DNA from: Fodinibius salipaludis
GTDB lineage: Bacteria > Bacteroidota > Rhodothermia > Balneolales > Balneolaceae
Direction: 5' to 3'
DNA length: 64,000 nucleotides
Assembly (NCBI RefSeq): GCF_002287075.1
Contig: NZ_NSKE01000001.1
Span: 124,001 to 188,000, forward strand
Part shown: one piece after another, positions 8,925 to 16,390 of the stretch
How the letters are laid out: the number at the start of each line of letters is the position of its first letter
How positions within the stretch are numbered: the stretch's first letter is position 1
The notes under the pieces: generated by a model
The model's input: the letters and a program-made list of their open reading frames with translations, nothing else
Database searches by the model: none
What the model was told of the DNA's origin: nothing
Translations under genes and position numbers: made by a program

Positions 8925-9914
8925 TTACTTTTCCGATTGAACTTTTGGAATAATTTTTGGAGATAAAATTTGAGGAATAAGTATATCGCTTTCTTCTTGT
9001 TTAACAAGTTCAACTTCATTTATATAACCCTTTCGGGGATGCACTTCAGTTGTATCAAAATGAGCATGATAAACTATATGTAGTTTATCATTTTTATCCC
9101 GAAAAAAAGCACTGTGTCCAGTACCGACCAAACTATCCGGATTTTGAATAATGGGATTTTCATCACTTTTTGTCCAATCACCTAAGGGTTCACCAGCATA
9201 AGCCCAACCTATTCCATAATCTTGACTGGCATAATGGTTGGCCGAGTAACTCATATAATACCGACCATCTTTTTTGAGTACATAAGGACCTTCATTTACA
9301 GTTCCTACAGGCTTTTTTTTACTTTTTTCCCAATCTTGAGATTGAGAAAGCACCTTCGTTAATGTTTCCTCTTTAATTGCAGAAAAATCATCTTCTAATT
9401 CTGCGCCCCATATCTCTAATCCATCTTTGAAATTGGCAAAATAGATATACTTAGTTCCGTCTTCGTCTACAAAAAGATGATGATCGATTGATTTATGGTC
9501 TCTTAATACTGACGGATCTTCCTGTGTAAATGGACCCTCAGGATTATCACTTGTTGCAATAGCCATATGTTCTTCCACGCTGAAAAACATGTAGTATTTG
9601 CCATCAATATGATATACTTCTGGTGCCCAAAACCATTGTTCACCGTATACATCACTTTTATGAAGAGCAAAGCCGCCTGTAGCTCCAACTGGTCCCTCCC
9701 AGTTTTGCAAATCTTCAGACTTGTATGCCTCAATACCTGTATCACTACTAGTTCCATACATGTAATAGGTATCCCCAACTGTTAAAATATAGGGGTCGCC
9801 AAAGAACACGTTTATTTCAGGAGGTGCTTGATCAGCAAATTGACTGGTATTTTGTTCGGACTGACATCCAAACGCCACGAAAATAAAAGCAACAATGAGA
9901 ATTTTATATTCCAT
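8925..9914 (-). CDS. GH43 family glycosidase lipoprotein
   Basis: A 329-residue lipoprotein (IFVAFGCQSE) that is essentially one GH43 propeller: VFFGDPYILTVGD (catalytic Asp), WFWAPEVYHIDGKYY, SIDHHLFVDEDGT (modulating Asp) and VNEGPYVLKKDG (acid Glu). The closing segment AYAGEPLGDWTKS ... GTGHSAFF is typical of beta-xylosidase/alpha-L-arabinofuranosidase members. It is the first enzyme after susD in the operon, separated from it by 82 bp containing a GC-rich hairpin. Likely periplasmic or surface exo-enzyme acting on imported arabino-oligosaccharides; the activity itself is an inference. Confidence 0.82.
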   Translation of the reverse strand: MEYKILIVAFIFVAFGCQSEQNTSQFADQAPPEINVFFGDPYILTVGDTYYMYGTSSDTGIEAYKSEDLQNWEGPVGATGGFALHKSDVYGEQWFWAPEVYHIDGKYYMFFSVEEHMAIATSDNPEGPFTQEDPSVLRDHKSIDHHLFVDEDGTKYIYFANFKDGLEIWGAELEDDFSAIKEETLTKVLSQSQDWEKSKKKPVGTVNEGPYVLKKDGRYYMSYSANHYASQDYGIGWAYAGEPLGDWTKSDENPIIQNPDSLVGTGHSAFFRDKNDKLHIVYHAHFDTTEVHPRKGYINEVELVKQEESDILIPQILSPKIIPKVQSEK

Positions 9915-9943
9915 TATTTCATCTATCTAATATTTTAATGAAG

Positions 9944-9972
9944 AGGCCGGCAGTACGAAACTAACCGGCCCT
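9944..9972 (-). promoter_or_regulatory. GC-rich intra-operon hairpin between susD and GH43
   Basis: Inverted arms GGCCGG (9945-9950) and CCGGCC (9965-9970) enclose a 14-nt loop, in a stretch that is otherwise AT-rich. No T tract follows on the transcribed strand, so this looks like an mRNA-stabilising or partial-termination element that would keep SusCD more abundant than the enzymes downstream. Function inferred. Confidence 0.4.
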
Positions 9973-9996
9973 ATCCACAATAATTATTTCGACTTT

Positions 9997-11550
9997 TTAG
10001 TATTCAGGATGTTGGTCAAGATTTGGGTTATTCTCAACCTCACTTTGTGGTATTGGCAGGCGATGATTCTTTCCTAAGTCAAAGTTTTCGAAATCTGGAT
10101 CTCGCTGTATAAGGGTATTAATACCTTGTTGCGATTCGAGCATACCCCATCGCTTAAGATCCATCCATCGCACTCCTTCAAAAGAAAGTTCTAAGGTTCT
10201 TTCCATCTTTAATCTCTCACGGAAATCATCTTTTGAATTCAAAGCACTTGAATATTGACTACTTGCTAAAGGCGGTAAATTGGTTGATGGCCTCTGACGA
10301 ACCCTGTCGACATATTGCGCCGCTTGTGTAGGTCCATTAATCTCATTGATGATTTCAGCGTAGCTTAGTAATACATCGGCGTATCTAATTACCCGAAAAT
10401 TTGTTGGAATATAGTAATCAACATTATCCCGGTAATAATCAACTTGGTACTTGGCAATAAATGCCTCATCTCCCCAATCACCTTCTCTCCATGGTTCTCC
10501 GTACACCAAATCATTATTCTCAAAATCTTGTGACATTTCTCTATAAAAGATGCTATGTCTTAATCGAGAATCATAATCACCATCAAGATCAGTTTCTTCC
10601 TTAAACTGGTCAATCAACCATTTGCGGGCTTGACCATCTGACCAACCTATTCCTCTCGGTGCAAAGAACTGAGTTCTCTCAAGACCTAAAGAAGAATTGC
10701 TACCATCTCCTTTGTCACCACGATTCTCTTCAGAAAACTGTACCTCAAATACAGACTCAATATTATTTTCTGTAGTATGCTTAAAATTGTCGTGGTAGTT
10801 ATCAACCAATCCATAATACTGGGCTCCATTGCCCTCTACCAGCCATTCCATTGCTGTTTGAGCTTGGTCCCACTCCTGATTTTGCATATGAGCTTTTCCC
10901 AAAAGAGCTAAAGCTGCACCTTTTGTAGCTCTTCCGACCTCTTCTGAAGGCCATTCCGGGGGTAAATTGTCAGCAGCATCTTGCAGGTCGGTTTTGATTT
11001 GGTTCCATACCTCTTCACGAGATTTTTGCTCGGGTTGATCATCTGGACTTGAGGGTTCAAGTACAAGTGGGACTTCCTCCCAAAGAACGGCCAAATTAAA
11101 GTAATGAAGACCTCGCAAAAACTTTGCCTCAGCAATTATTTGTTGCTTTCTATTTTGATCCTCAAATTCGATCTCAGGCACATTTGCAATTACTTGGTTA
11201 GCCCTAAATATGGCTTTATAATGATCTCTCCATATCTGGACTCCTCCTTCCCAAAAATTGTAGTTGACATAATTGAATCGAGTCCAATCGGCCAATTCTG
11301 TCCAAGGGCTTTGGCTATACCCTTCATCAGAAGCTAAATCATATCGGAAAAAGATCCATCTTGAATAATTTCCTATCTGATACAATTGATGATAGGTTGC
11401 TGTTAAACCGGCTTCTGCTTCACTAGGTGAATTCCAAAATGATTCTGTAGTTGGAACATTAGGATTTGTTTGTTCTAACATATCCTCACACCCTGCAACA
11501 AAAATCACTAACGATACTGATACGATAAAAAGTAGATATAAACGTTTCAT
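9997..11550 (-). CDS. SusD/RagB-type glycan-binding outer-membrane lipoprotein
   Basis: A 517-residue lipoprotein (VIFVAGCEDM, Cys near residue 21) with the SusD layout: N-terminal region with NPNVPTTESFWNS, helical TPR-like scaffold (KFLRGLHYFNLAVLWEEVPLV) and the C-terminal RagB/SusD signature (ERTLELSFEGVRWMDLKRWG, then IPQSEVENNPNL). SusD proteins sit as a lid on SusC and bind the oligosaccharide at the cell surface. It follows susC by 20 bp. The linked enzymes (GH43, GH2, GH53) suggest an arabinan or galactan ligand, but binding residues cannot be assigned by eye. Confidence 0.92.
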   Translation of the reverse strand: MKRLYLLFIVSVSLVIFVAGCEDMLEQTNPNVPTTESFWNSPSEAEAGLTATYHQLYQIGNYSRWIFFRYDLASDEGYSQSPWTELADWTRFNYVNYNFWEGGVQIWRDHYKAIFRANQVIANVPEIEFEDQNRKQQIIAEAKFLRGLHYFNLAVLWEEVPLVLEPSSPDDQPEQKSREEVWNQIKTDLQDAADNLPPEWPSEEVGRATKGAALALLGKAHMQNQEWDQAQTAMEWLVEGNGAQYYGLVDNYHDNFKHTTENNIESVFEVQFSEENRGDKGDGSNSSLGLERTQFFAPRGIGWSDGQARKWLIDQFKEETDLDGDYDSRLRHSIFYREMSQDFENNDLVYGEPWREGDWGDEAFIAKYQVDYYRDNVDYYIPTNFRVIRYADVLLSYAEIINEINGPTQAAQYVDRVRQRPSTNLPPLASSQYSSALNSKDDFRERLKMERTLELSFEGVRWMDLKRWGMLESQQGINTLIQRDPDFENFDLGKNHRLPIPQSEVENNPNLDQHPEY

Positions 11551-11570
11551 AACAGAGTTGATTTCTTAAA

Positions 11571-14500
11571 TTAAAATGACAATTGGAGATTGAACGTTAC
11601 GTTTTTGGGAGTAGGATACATGTAATCATCATGTGTTCTCCTAAATATATTTGGCGCTGAAAACTCCGGATCTAATCCACTATAACCGGTAAAAGTAATC
11701 ATATTTTGAGCAGTAACCGATACTCGGAGTCTATCAAACCAGTTTTCCACCCAGCTATTAGGCACCGTATAACCTAGTGTGATGTTTTTAATTTTGAAGT
11801 ACGAACCATCTTCCAGCCAACGATCCTGGTCTCCTCGGGAGTTTCTTTGATCAGCATAAATAATTCGAGGGAAATCAGTATTGGTATTTTGTGGTGTCCA
11901 TGGATCAATACCTTTACGATAGTTAGAATTATCATCGAATCGATCCATCACGCTTCTTGGGCCATTAAAAATATCGAACCCTTGAGCACCAAAACCTTGA
12001 ATGCGTATATCAAAGTTTTTATATCCTGCTGTTACATTAAGCCCATATTCAAAATCTGGCCATGGACTACCAACAATTTGACGATCATTACTGGTAATTT
12101 GACCATCATCATTGGCATCAACATATCTTATATCACCAGGTTCAGCATCAGGTTGTATTACATCACCATTACTATCGGTATGATTTTGAACTTCCTGATC
12201 ACTTTGAAATAATCCATTGGTTTCAATTAAGTAATACATACCAATAGGCTCACCCACTTCATTCTTTGTTTGCCAGGTATAAAATTCTACCTGATCAAAA
12301 CCTAAACTTAAGATCTCATTCCTGGATCTATTAAAGTTAACACCTATCGAATAAGTGAAATCACTTTCTTCGAAATCTTCGGTCCACTTAGCTGATATCT
12401 CAACACCAGTATTCTTAAGACTTGCAGCATTGACAAGAGGGTTTCCACCATCGTTACCGGTTGTCATCAAAATGGGCATCTCAGTAAGTACATCCTCTGT
12501 CTCTGAGATATAGTAATTAGCAGAAGATGTTAAGCGGTTATCTAACAATCTTGCGTCAAAACCGATATTGGTCTGTGTTAGTGTTTCCCACCTCAGATCT
12601 TGGTTTACCAACTCTACCTGAGTAACACCATTTCTTATTTGTTGGTCTTCTCCAAAAACAGCTTGTGGGTTTATATTAAGTACCCCTTGATAATCATAAT
12701 AACCAATATTTGAACTACCCAGCTGTCCCCAGCTTGCTTTCAGCTTCAAATCATCGATCCAATTAACATCGAAGAAACTCTCATTACTAACTCGCCAGGC
12801 ACCCGATACAGATGGGAAACTGCCCCAACGATTATCTTCTGGTAAACGCGAGGTACCATCCCAACGCATTGTGAATTCAGCTATATACCTGTCATCAAAA
12901 TTATAACTTAACCGACCAAAGAAGGAAGAAATAGCCGCCTCGTTAAGATAGCCACCGGTTCGATAATTCTCCGTAGCTGCGTCTAATACTGTAAAGTAAT
13001 CATCCCCAACTCTTGTCAGATCAGTCCCCTCACCCCAAGAAAAATCTTCTCTGAAAGTTTGAAATGATTGACCCAAGACAGTATTCACCTTGTGATTACC
13101 AAAATCGTTATCAAATGTTAGGGTGTTTTCAATCAAATGAGATTGAAACTCACTCCTTTCATCATATAATCTTGAGGGATCGTACGGCTGATTTAGTGTC
13201 CAATTCCCTACTTTCCTCAAGTAATTATGAGAACCTGAATTATAATTCAATCCGTAGTTTAAGCGGTAATTTAAGTAGTCAGTAAAGTCTAACTCAGCAA
13301 AAATATTACCTCTTATTCGAACATTCTCAGTTTCTCTATTCTCAAGATTTTCTTTGGCAATGGGGTTTGTTGCAAAAGTTCGGGCTTGATCTTCATCACC
13401 ATAACCATACCCGCCTGGATTATCCTCATCGTAAACAGGAATTGTTGGTAGCATTCTTGTCACATCTGCAATCGGATTTGTATCAAGCTCATCAACCTGA
13501 AAACTTGTAATTGCCAGATTTTCACCAAAAGTAAATATTCCTTGTGATCCCTCAGTATTAACTCTTACACCATATCTCCTGGAACCGCTACCTATGGTTG
13601 TACCAGTATTACGTAAGGTGTTTAAAGAAATTAAGTACGTACCGAGGTCACCTCCACCAGACAAGGTTAGATTCTGGTCATAACTCCATGCCGGCTCAAA
13701 AGTCTCATCTTGCCAATTAGTATTTCCGTCCATATGGTCTTGACGAGATGTTACCCCGGTCACACCTGCTTCAATAGCATTATCATAAGCTCTATTGTTG
13801 AAATCGATCCATTGTTCCCTATCCATCAAATCAAATCTTGGTAACCATTCTCTTCCGATTTGACTTGAGTATTCTACTTTCATTGGCCCCTCTTGACCAC
13901 TTTTCGTAGTAATAATAACAACTCCATTAGCAGCACGAGAACCATATATTGCAGCTGCTGATGCATCCTTAAGAATCTGAACAGACTCGATATCATTTAC
14001 ATTAAAGTCTCGATTAGCAGAAGTGGGCACACCATCAATAATATATAAAGGCTCATTATTAGAGAAATTTCCCAAACCTCTGATTTCGACTGATGGCTCA
14101 GAACCTGGCGCACCTGTTGTACTAACATTTACACCTGGCACTAAACCCTGAATTGCATCACCAAAATTGGCCGTATTAACATCGTCAATATCATCAGGAC
14201 TAACAGTCGATATTGCACCTGTTACATCTTGACTTCTCTGTTGACCATATCCAACCACAATAACCTCTTCACCAAGTAAAGTAGTCGGATTCATAGTGAC
14301 GTTTATTGAGTTTCTGCCGTCAATTGGAATTTCCTGCACCTCATACCCAACAAAAGAAAAAACCAATGTATCCGATAAACTTTCTACAGATAACTGGTAT
14401 TTCCCTTCAGCATTTGTTGTAGTTCCACGTGTGGTGCCCTTAACAGAAATGTTAACCCCTGGTAACGTTCCCTCAGTTTGGCCATCGAAAACAGTACCAG

Positions 14501-14588
14501 AAACTTCCATGTCTTGTGCTTGAACACTCATGAAACCGGTTACACAAAAAAAGAAAAGCATTAGGCTTATTATGTGGCTTACTTTCAT
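11571..14588 (-). CDS. SusC/RagA-type TonB-linked outer-membrane transporter
   Basis: A 1005-residue TonB-dependent transporter. After the signal peptide (to about residue 24) comes a carboxypeptidase-D regulatory-like domain (SGTVFDGQTEGTLPGVNI, TTTNAEGKYQLSV), then the plug with VIVVGYGQQRSQDVTGAIS, the SusC-specific LYIIDGVPTS and ILKDASAAAIYGSRAANGV, then a long beta-barrel ending in NLQLSF with a terminal aromatic. It imports oligosaccharides captured by the SusD partner using TonB energy. First gene of the nine-gene operon running to the left edge; its promoter region has two copies of the LacI-type palindrome TGTTATCGATAACA. Confidence 0.95.
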   Translation of the reverse strand: MKVSHIISLMLFFFCVTGFMSVQAQDMEVSGTVFDGQTEGTLPGVNISVKGTTRGTTTNAEGKYQLSVESLSDTLVFSFVGYEVQEIPIDGRNSINVTMNPTTLLGEEVIVVGYGQQRSQDVTGAISTVSPDDIDDVNTANFGDAIQGLVPGVNVSTTGAPGSEPSVEIRGLGNFSNNEPLYIIDGVPTSANRDFNVNDIESVQILKDASAAAIYGSRAANGVVIITTKSGQEGPMKVEYSSQIGREWLPRFDLMDREQWIDFNNRAYDNAIEAGVTGVTSRQDHMDGNTNWQDETFEPAWSYDQNLTLSGGGDLGTYLISLNTLRNTGTTIGSGSRRYGVRVNTEGSQGIFTFGENLAITSFQVDELDTNPIADVTRMLPTIPVYDEDNPGGYGYGDEDQARTFATNPIAKENLENRETENVRIRGNIFAELDFTDYLNYRLNYGLNYNSGSHNYLRKVGNWTLNQPYDPSRLYDERSEFQSHLIENTLTFDNDFGNHKVNTVLGQSFQTFREDFSWGEGTDLTRVGDDYFTVLDAATENYRTGGYLNEAAISSFFGRLSYNFDDRYIAEFTMRWDGTSRLPEDNRWGSFPSVSGAWRVSNESFFDVNWIDDLKLKASWGQLGSSNIGYYDYQGVLNINPQAVFGEDQQIRNGVTQVELVNQDLRWETLTQTNIGFDARLLDNRLTSSANYYISETEDVLTEMPILMTTGNDGGNPLVNAASLKNTGVEISAKWTEDFEESDFTYSIGVNFNRSRNEILSLGFDQVEFYTWQTKNEVGEPIGMYYLIETNGLFQSDQEVQNHTDSNGDVIQPDAEPGDIRYVDANDDGQITSNDRQIVGSPWPDFEYGLNVTAGYKNFDIRIQGFGAQGFDIFNGPRSVMDRFDDNSNYRKGIDPWTPQNTNTDFPRIIYADQRNSRGDQDRWLEDGSYFKIKNITLGYTVPNSWVENWFDRLRVSVTAQNMITFTGYSGLDPEFSAPNIFRRTHDDYMYPTPKNVTFNLQLSF

Positions 14589-14640
14589 AACATTGTATCC
14601 CTTATTTGTATTTATTTTTATTATAACTGACCATCCAAAA

Positions 14641-14654
14641 TGTTATCGATAACA
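14641..14654. promoter_or_regulatory. LacI-family operator copy 1 (TGTTATCGATAACA)
   Basis: A perfect 14-bp palindrome with the central CG typical of LacI-family operators, 53 bp upstream of the susC start. An identical copy follows 40 bp away and a near copy lies before the GH53 operon beside the lacI-type gene, so that regulator is the obvious binder. Binding is inferred. Confidence 0.75.
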
Positions 14655-14679
14655 CTAAGAACAAAAAAAATAAGCCTTC

Positions 14680-14695
14680 ATGTTATCGATAACAT
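14680..14695. promoter_or_regulatory. LacI-family operator copy 2
   Basis: Second perfect copy of TGTTATCGATAACA at 14681-14694, here extended to a 16-bp palindrome by flanking A and T. The 40-bp start-to-start spacing from copy 1 is close to four helical turns, which places the two sites on one DNA face and would suit cooperative binding or a small repression loop. Confidence 0.75.
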
Positions 14696-14815
14696 TGATA
14701 ATAATGTCAGGAATTATTTATCAAGTATCAAGTTTAAATTAACTTTCTTTATTCACGTTTCTTTAATTGATTGCAGGCCAATGTGATACCAAATAAATTG
14801 TTTCTTCTTTCAAAC

Positions 14816-14983
14816 CTAGTCGGGTGTTCCTTCTTCCTTTTGATGTCCCAGCCAGTATTTGTCGAATACATCCATCACGGGCAGCATATTGCCCTCCTCA
14901 TCGAAATAACTACGGGCCCCCAATCCACCCTCTACAGCTGGTTCCCACCAGAAAATCTCCTTTATTTTGAGGATGAGATATTA
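14816..14983 (-). pseudogene. Out-of-frame C-terminal coding segment of the GH53 gene
   Basis: In the -1 frame relative to the upstream GH53 gene, this stretch encodes EIFWWEPAVEGGLGARSYFD, then EEGNMLPVMDVFDKYWLGH, and stops at a TAG (14816-14818). That is the expected last beta-strand (WEPA) and C-terminal tail of a GH53 galactanase; compare MYWEPAWITS in the intact GH53 at 21187-22407. The frame change must lie between the two stops at 14962-14964 and 14981-14983, a window of about 20 bp. It shows the gene was intact recently, or that the base call is wrong. Confidence 0.85.
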
Positions 14984-15921
14984 AGCAAAGTTTCATTTAC
15001 GGATTCCAAAAACTCTCGCTGTCCGGCCGGGGTCTCTGGATACGGTGGAATCATATCTTCATATTCGGATGTCTGCCAGTGATAGGCTGTTTCTACCAGA
15101 ATGATATCTTTAGTGAAATTTTCAACCAGTGACAGCAGATTTTCACGAAGCTCCAGCAGATTTCCGTGCCACCACGGATAGTACGACAGTCCGATAATAT
15201 CGTAGGGAATATTATAGGAATTAAATTTGTCGTAATACTTTTTGGTGCCCTCCGCATCGGCGCCCTGATCATAGTGAATCATAATCAGCGGACGTGCGGC
15301 TTGTCCCCGTCCGGCATCTACCCCGTCGACCCCCGCTTTTACCAACTTGGCAAAATTATCCCAGTTATCGGGCAGTTTACCGGTCGGCCACAGCATGCCG
15401 TTACGTGTTTCATTGCCAATCTGGACCATTTGGGGCATTACTCCTGCTTCGCGAAAAGCTTGTATCGTATTCTTCGTATACTGGTAGACCGAATCAGCTA
15501 ATACATCTACCGACAATCCTTTCCATGCGGCAGGTATTGGCTGCTTGCCGGGATCAGCCCAGCTGTCTGCATAGTGATAGTCAAGTAAAAATTTGTATCC
15601 CCGTTTTTCTGCTTCCTGCGCCAGTTCGATAGTATATTCCAAATCGTTGGGCAGCTCATCAGGGGAATGAAACAGGCGCAGGCGTATCCAATTGTAACCG
15701 TGAGCCTTAAAAATATCGAGACCGGGTTTTACTTCCCCATTGTCTTTAAACGCTCGGCCATTATCCTCAGCACTTTTTAGGAACGACATATCGGCACCTA
15801 CAGCATAGGTGATGTCGACCGTGCCTTCGGATTTTGTGGAGTCTTGGGCAAAACTATGAGTAACAAAAATTGCCGAGACAAAAATGAGCCCTACAAATTT
15901 AATTAAAAATGTCTTCATCAT
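14962..15921 (-). CDS. GH53 arabinogalactan endo-beta-1,4-galactanase, frameshifted near its C-terminus
   Basis: A 319-codon frame with a signal peptide (to about SFAQ, residue 25) and clear GH53 motifs: GADMSFLKSAEDNG, NWIRLRLFH, LLDYHYADSWADPGKQ, VQIGNETRNGMLW (acid/base Glu) and DIILVETAYHW (nucleophile Glu). Both catalytic residues are kept. The frame ends early (NETLLNISSSK), and the missing WEPA strand plus tail are found out of frame just downstream, so the product as written lacks the last barrel strand and is probably unstable unless the shift is a sequencing artefact. The enzyme family cuts beta-1,4-galactan internally. Last gene of operon B. Confidence 0.85.
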   Translation of the reverse strand: MMKTFLIKFVGLIFVSAIFVTHSFAQDSTKSEGTVDITYAVGADMSFLKSAEDNGRAFKDNGEVKPGLDIFKAHGYNWIRLRLFHSPDELPNDLEYTIELAQEAEKRGYKFLLDYHYADSWADPGKQPIPAAWKGLSVDVLADSVYQYTKNTIQAFREAGVMPQMVQIGNETRNGMLWPTGKLPDNWDNFAKLVKAGVDGVDAGRGQAARPLIMIHYDQGADAEGTKKYYDKFNSYNIPYDIIGLSYYPWWHGNLLELRENLLSLVENFTKDIILVETAYHWQTSEYEDMIPPYPETPAGQREFLESVNETLLNISSSK

Positions 15922-16058
15922 ATTTAGGTTTAACTAATCTTTTTGATTGATGTCCCATTTTTATCGTAACAAAATGGGTCGTTAAAGCCGCTAGAAAATT
16001 CTAATTCCAGTTAAGACTAACCATCTTTTATTAAAAACTTTTTGTGCACCCCTACCAT

Positions 16059-16113
16059 GTCATGCTGAACTTGTTTTAGCATCCGTTACAATAGATCTTG
16101 AAATAGATTAAGG
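16059..16113. repeat. Degenerate copy of a GTCATxCTGAACTTGTTT dispersed palindromic repeat
   Basis: The stretch starting GTCATGCTGAACTTGTTTT and followed by AGCATC, then GATCTTGAAATAG and ending with GGGTGACA matches the general layout of a repeat I know from intergenic DNA of many Bacteroidota. A cleaner short version occurs at 41963-41989. It lies between the GH53 and GH2 genes of operon B. No function is known to me beyond a possible mRNA hairpin. Confidence 0.5.
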
Positions 16114-16147
16114 GTGACACGGGTTAGCAGAGGGCCATGTTAAATAA

Positions 16148-16390
16148 TCATTGAATTTCTATCTGACTAGTTGACTGTTCTAAATCTTCATTTGTGGCGG
16201 TAATTAAAAGCATTCCTGGCTTATCCCCTGCACGGAGCAATATCGTGGCAATACCGGCTTCGGCACTTATAGGATTCTGCCCAACGAGTTCTGCATTGCC
16301 CTTAACTTCAAAATGAATCTCATGATAAGCATCAGGAACGACCGTTCCGTTTTCATCCACTAAAGAAGCATAGTACAAATACCACATCTT
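16148..16390 (-). pseudogene. Out-of-frame C-terminal Ig-like segment of the GH2 gene
   Basis: This frame encodes YYASLVDENGTVVPDAYHEI, then FEVKGNAELVGQNP and AGIATILLRAGDKPG, the typical C-terminal immunoglobulin-like domain of GH2 beta-galactosidases ('DENG..VPDA..I.F.V.G...'). It continues the main GH2 frame after a shift near 16380-16393, where a T5 run (A5 on the coding strand) is followed by GATGTGG. One extra A, or loss of one TG from an original GTGTGG, would each explain it. Stop TGA at 16148-16150. Confidence 0.85.

Noticed and set aside
8888-9019. 44-residue N-terminal extension of the GH2 at 7082-8887
   Set aside because: Lies within the upstream GH43 gene, very Lys/Phe/Leu-rich, and hides a good signal peptide start.
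14962-14983. Programmed -1 frameshift in the GH53 gene
   Set aside because: No X-XXY-YYZ slippery heptamer and no clear downstream pseudoknot; a plain indel is simpler.
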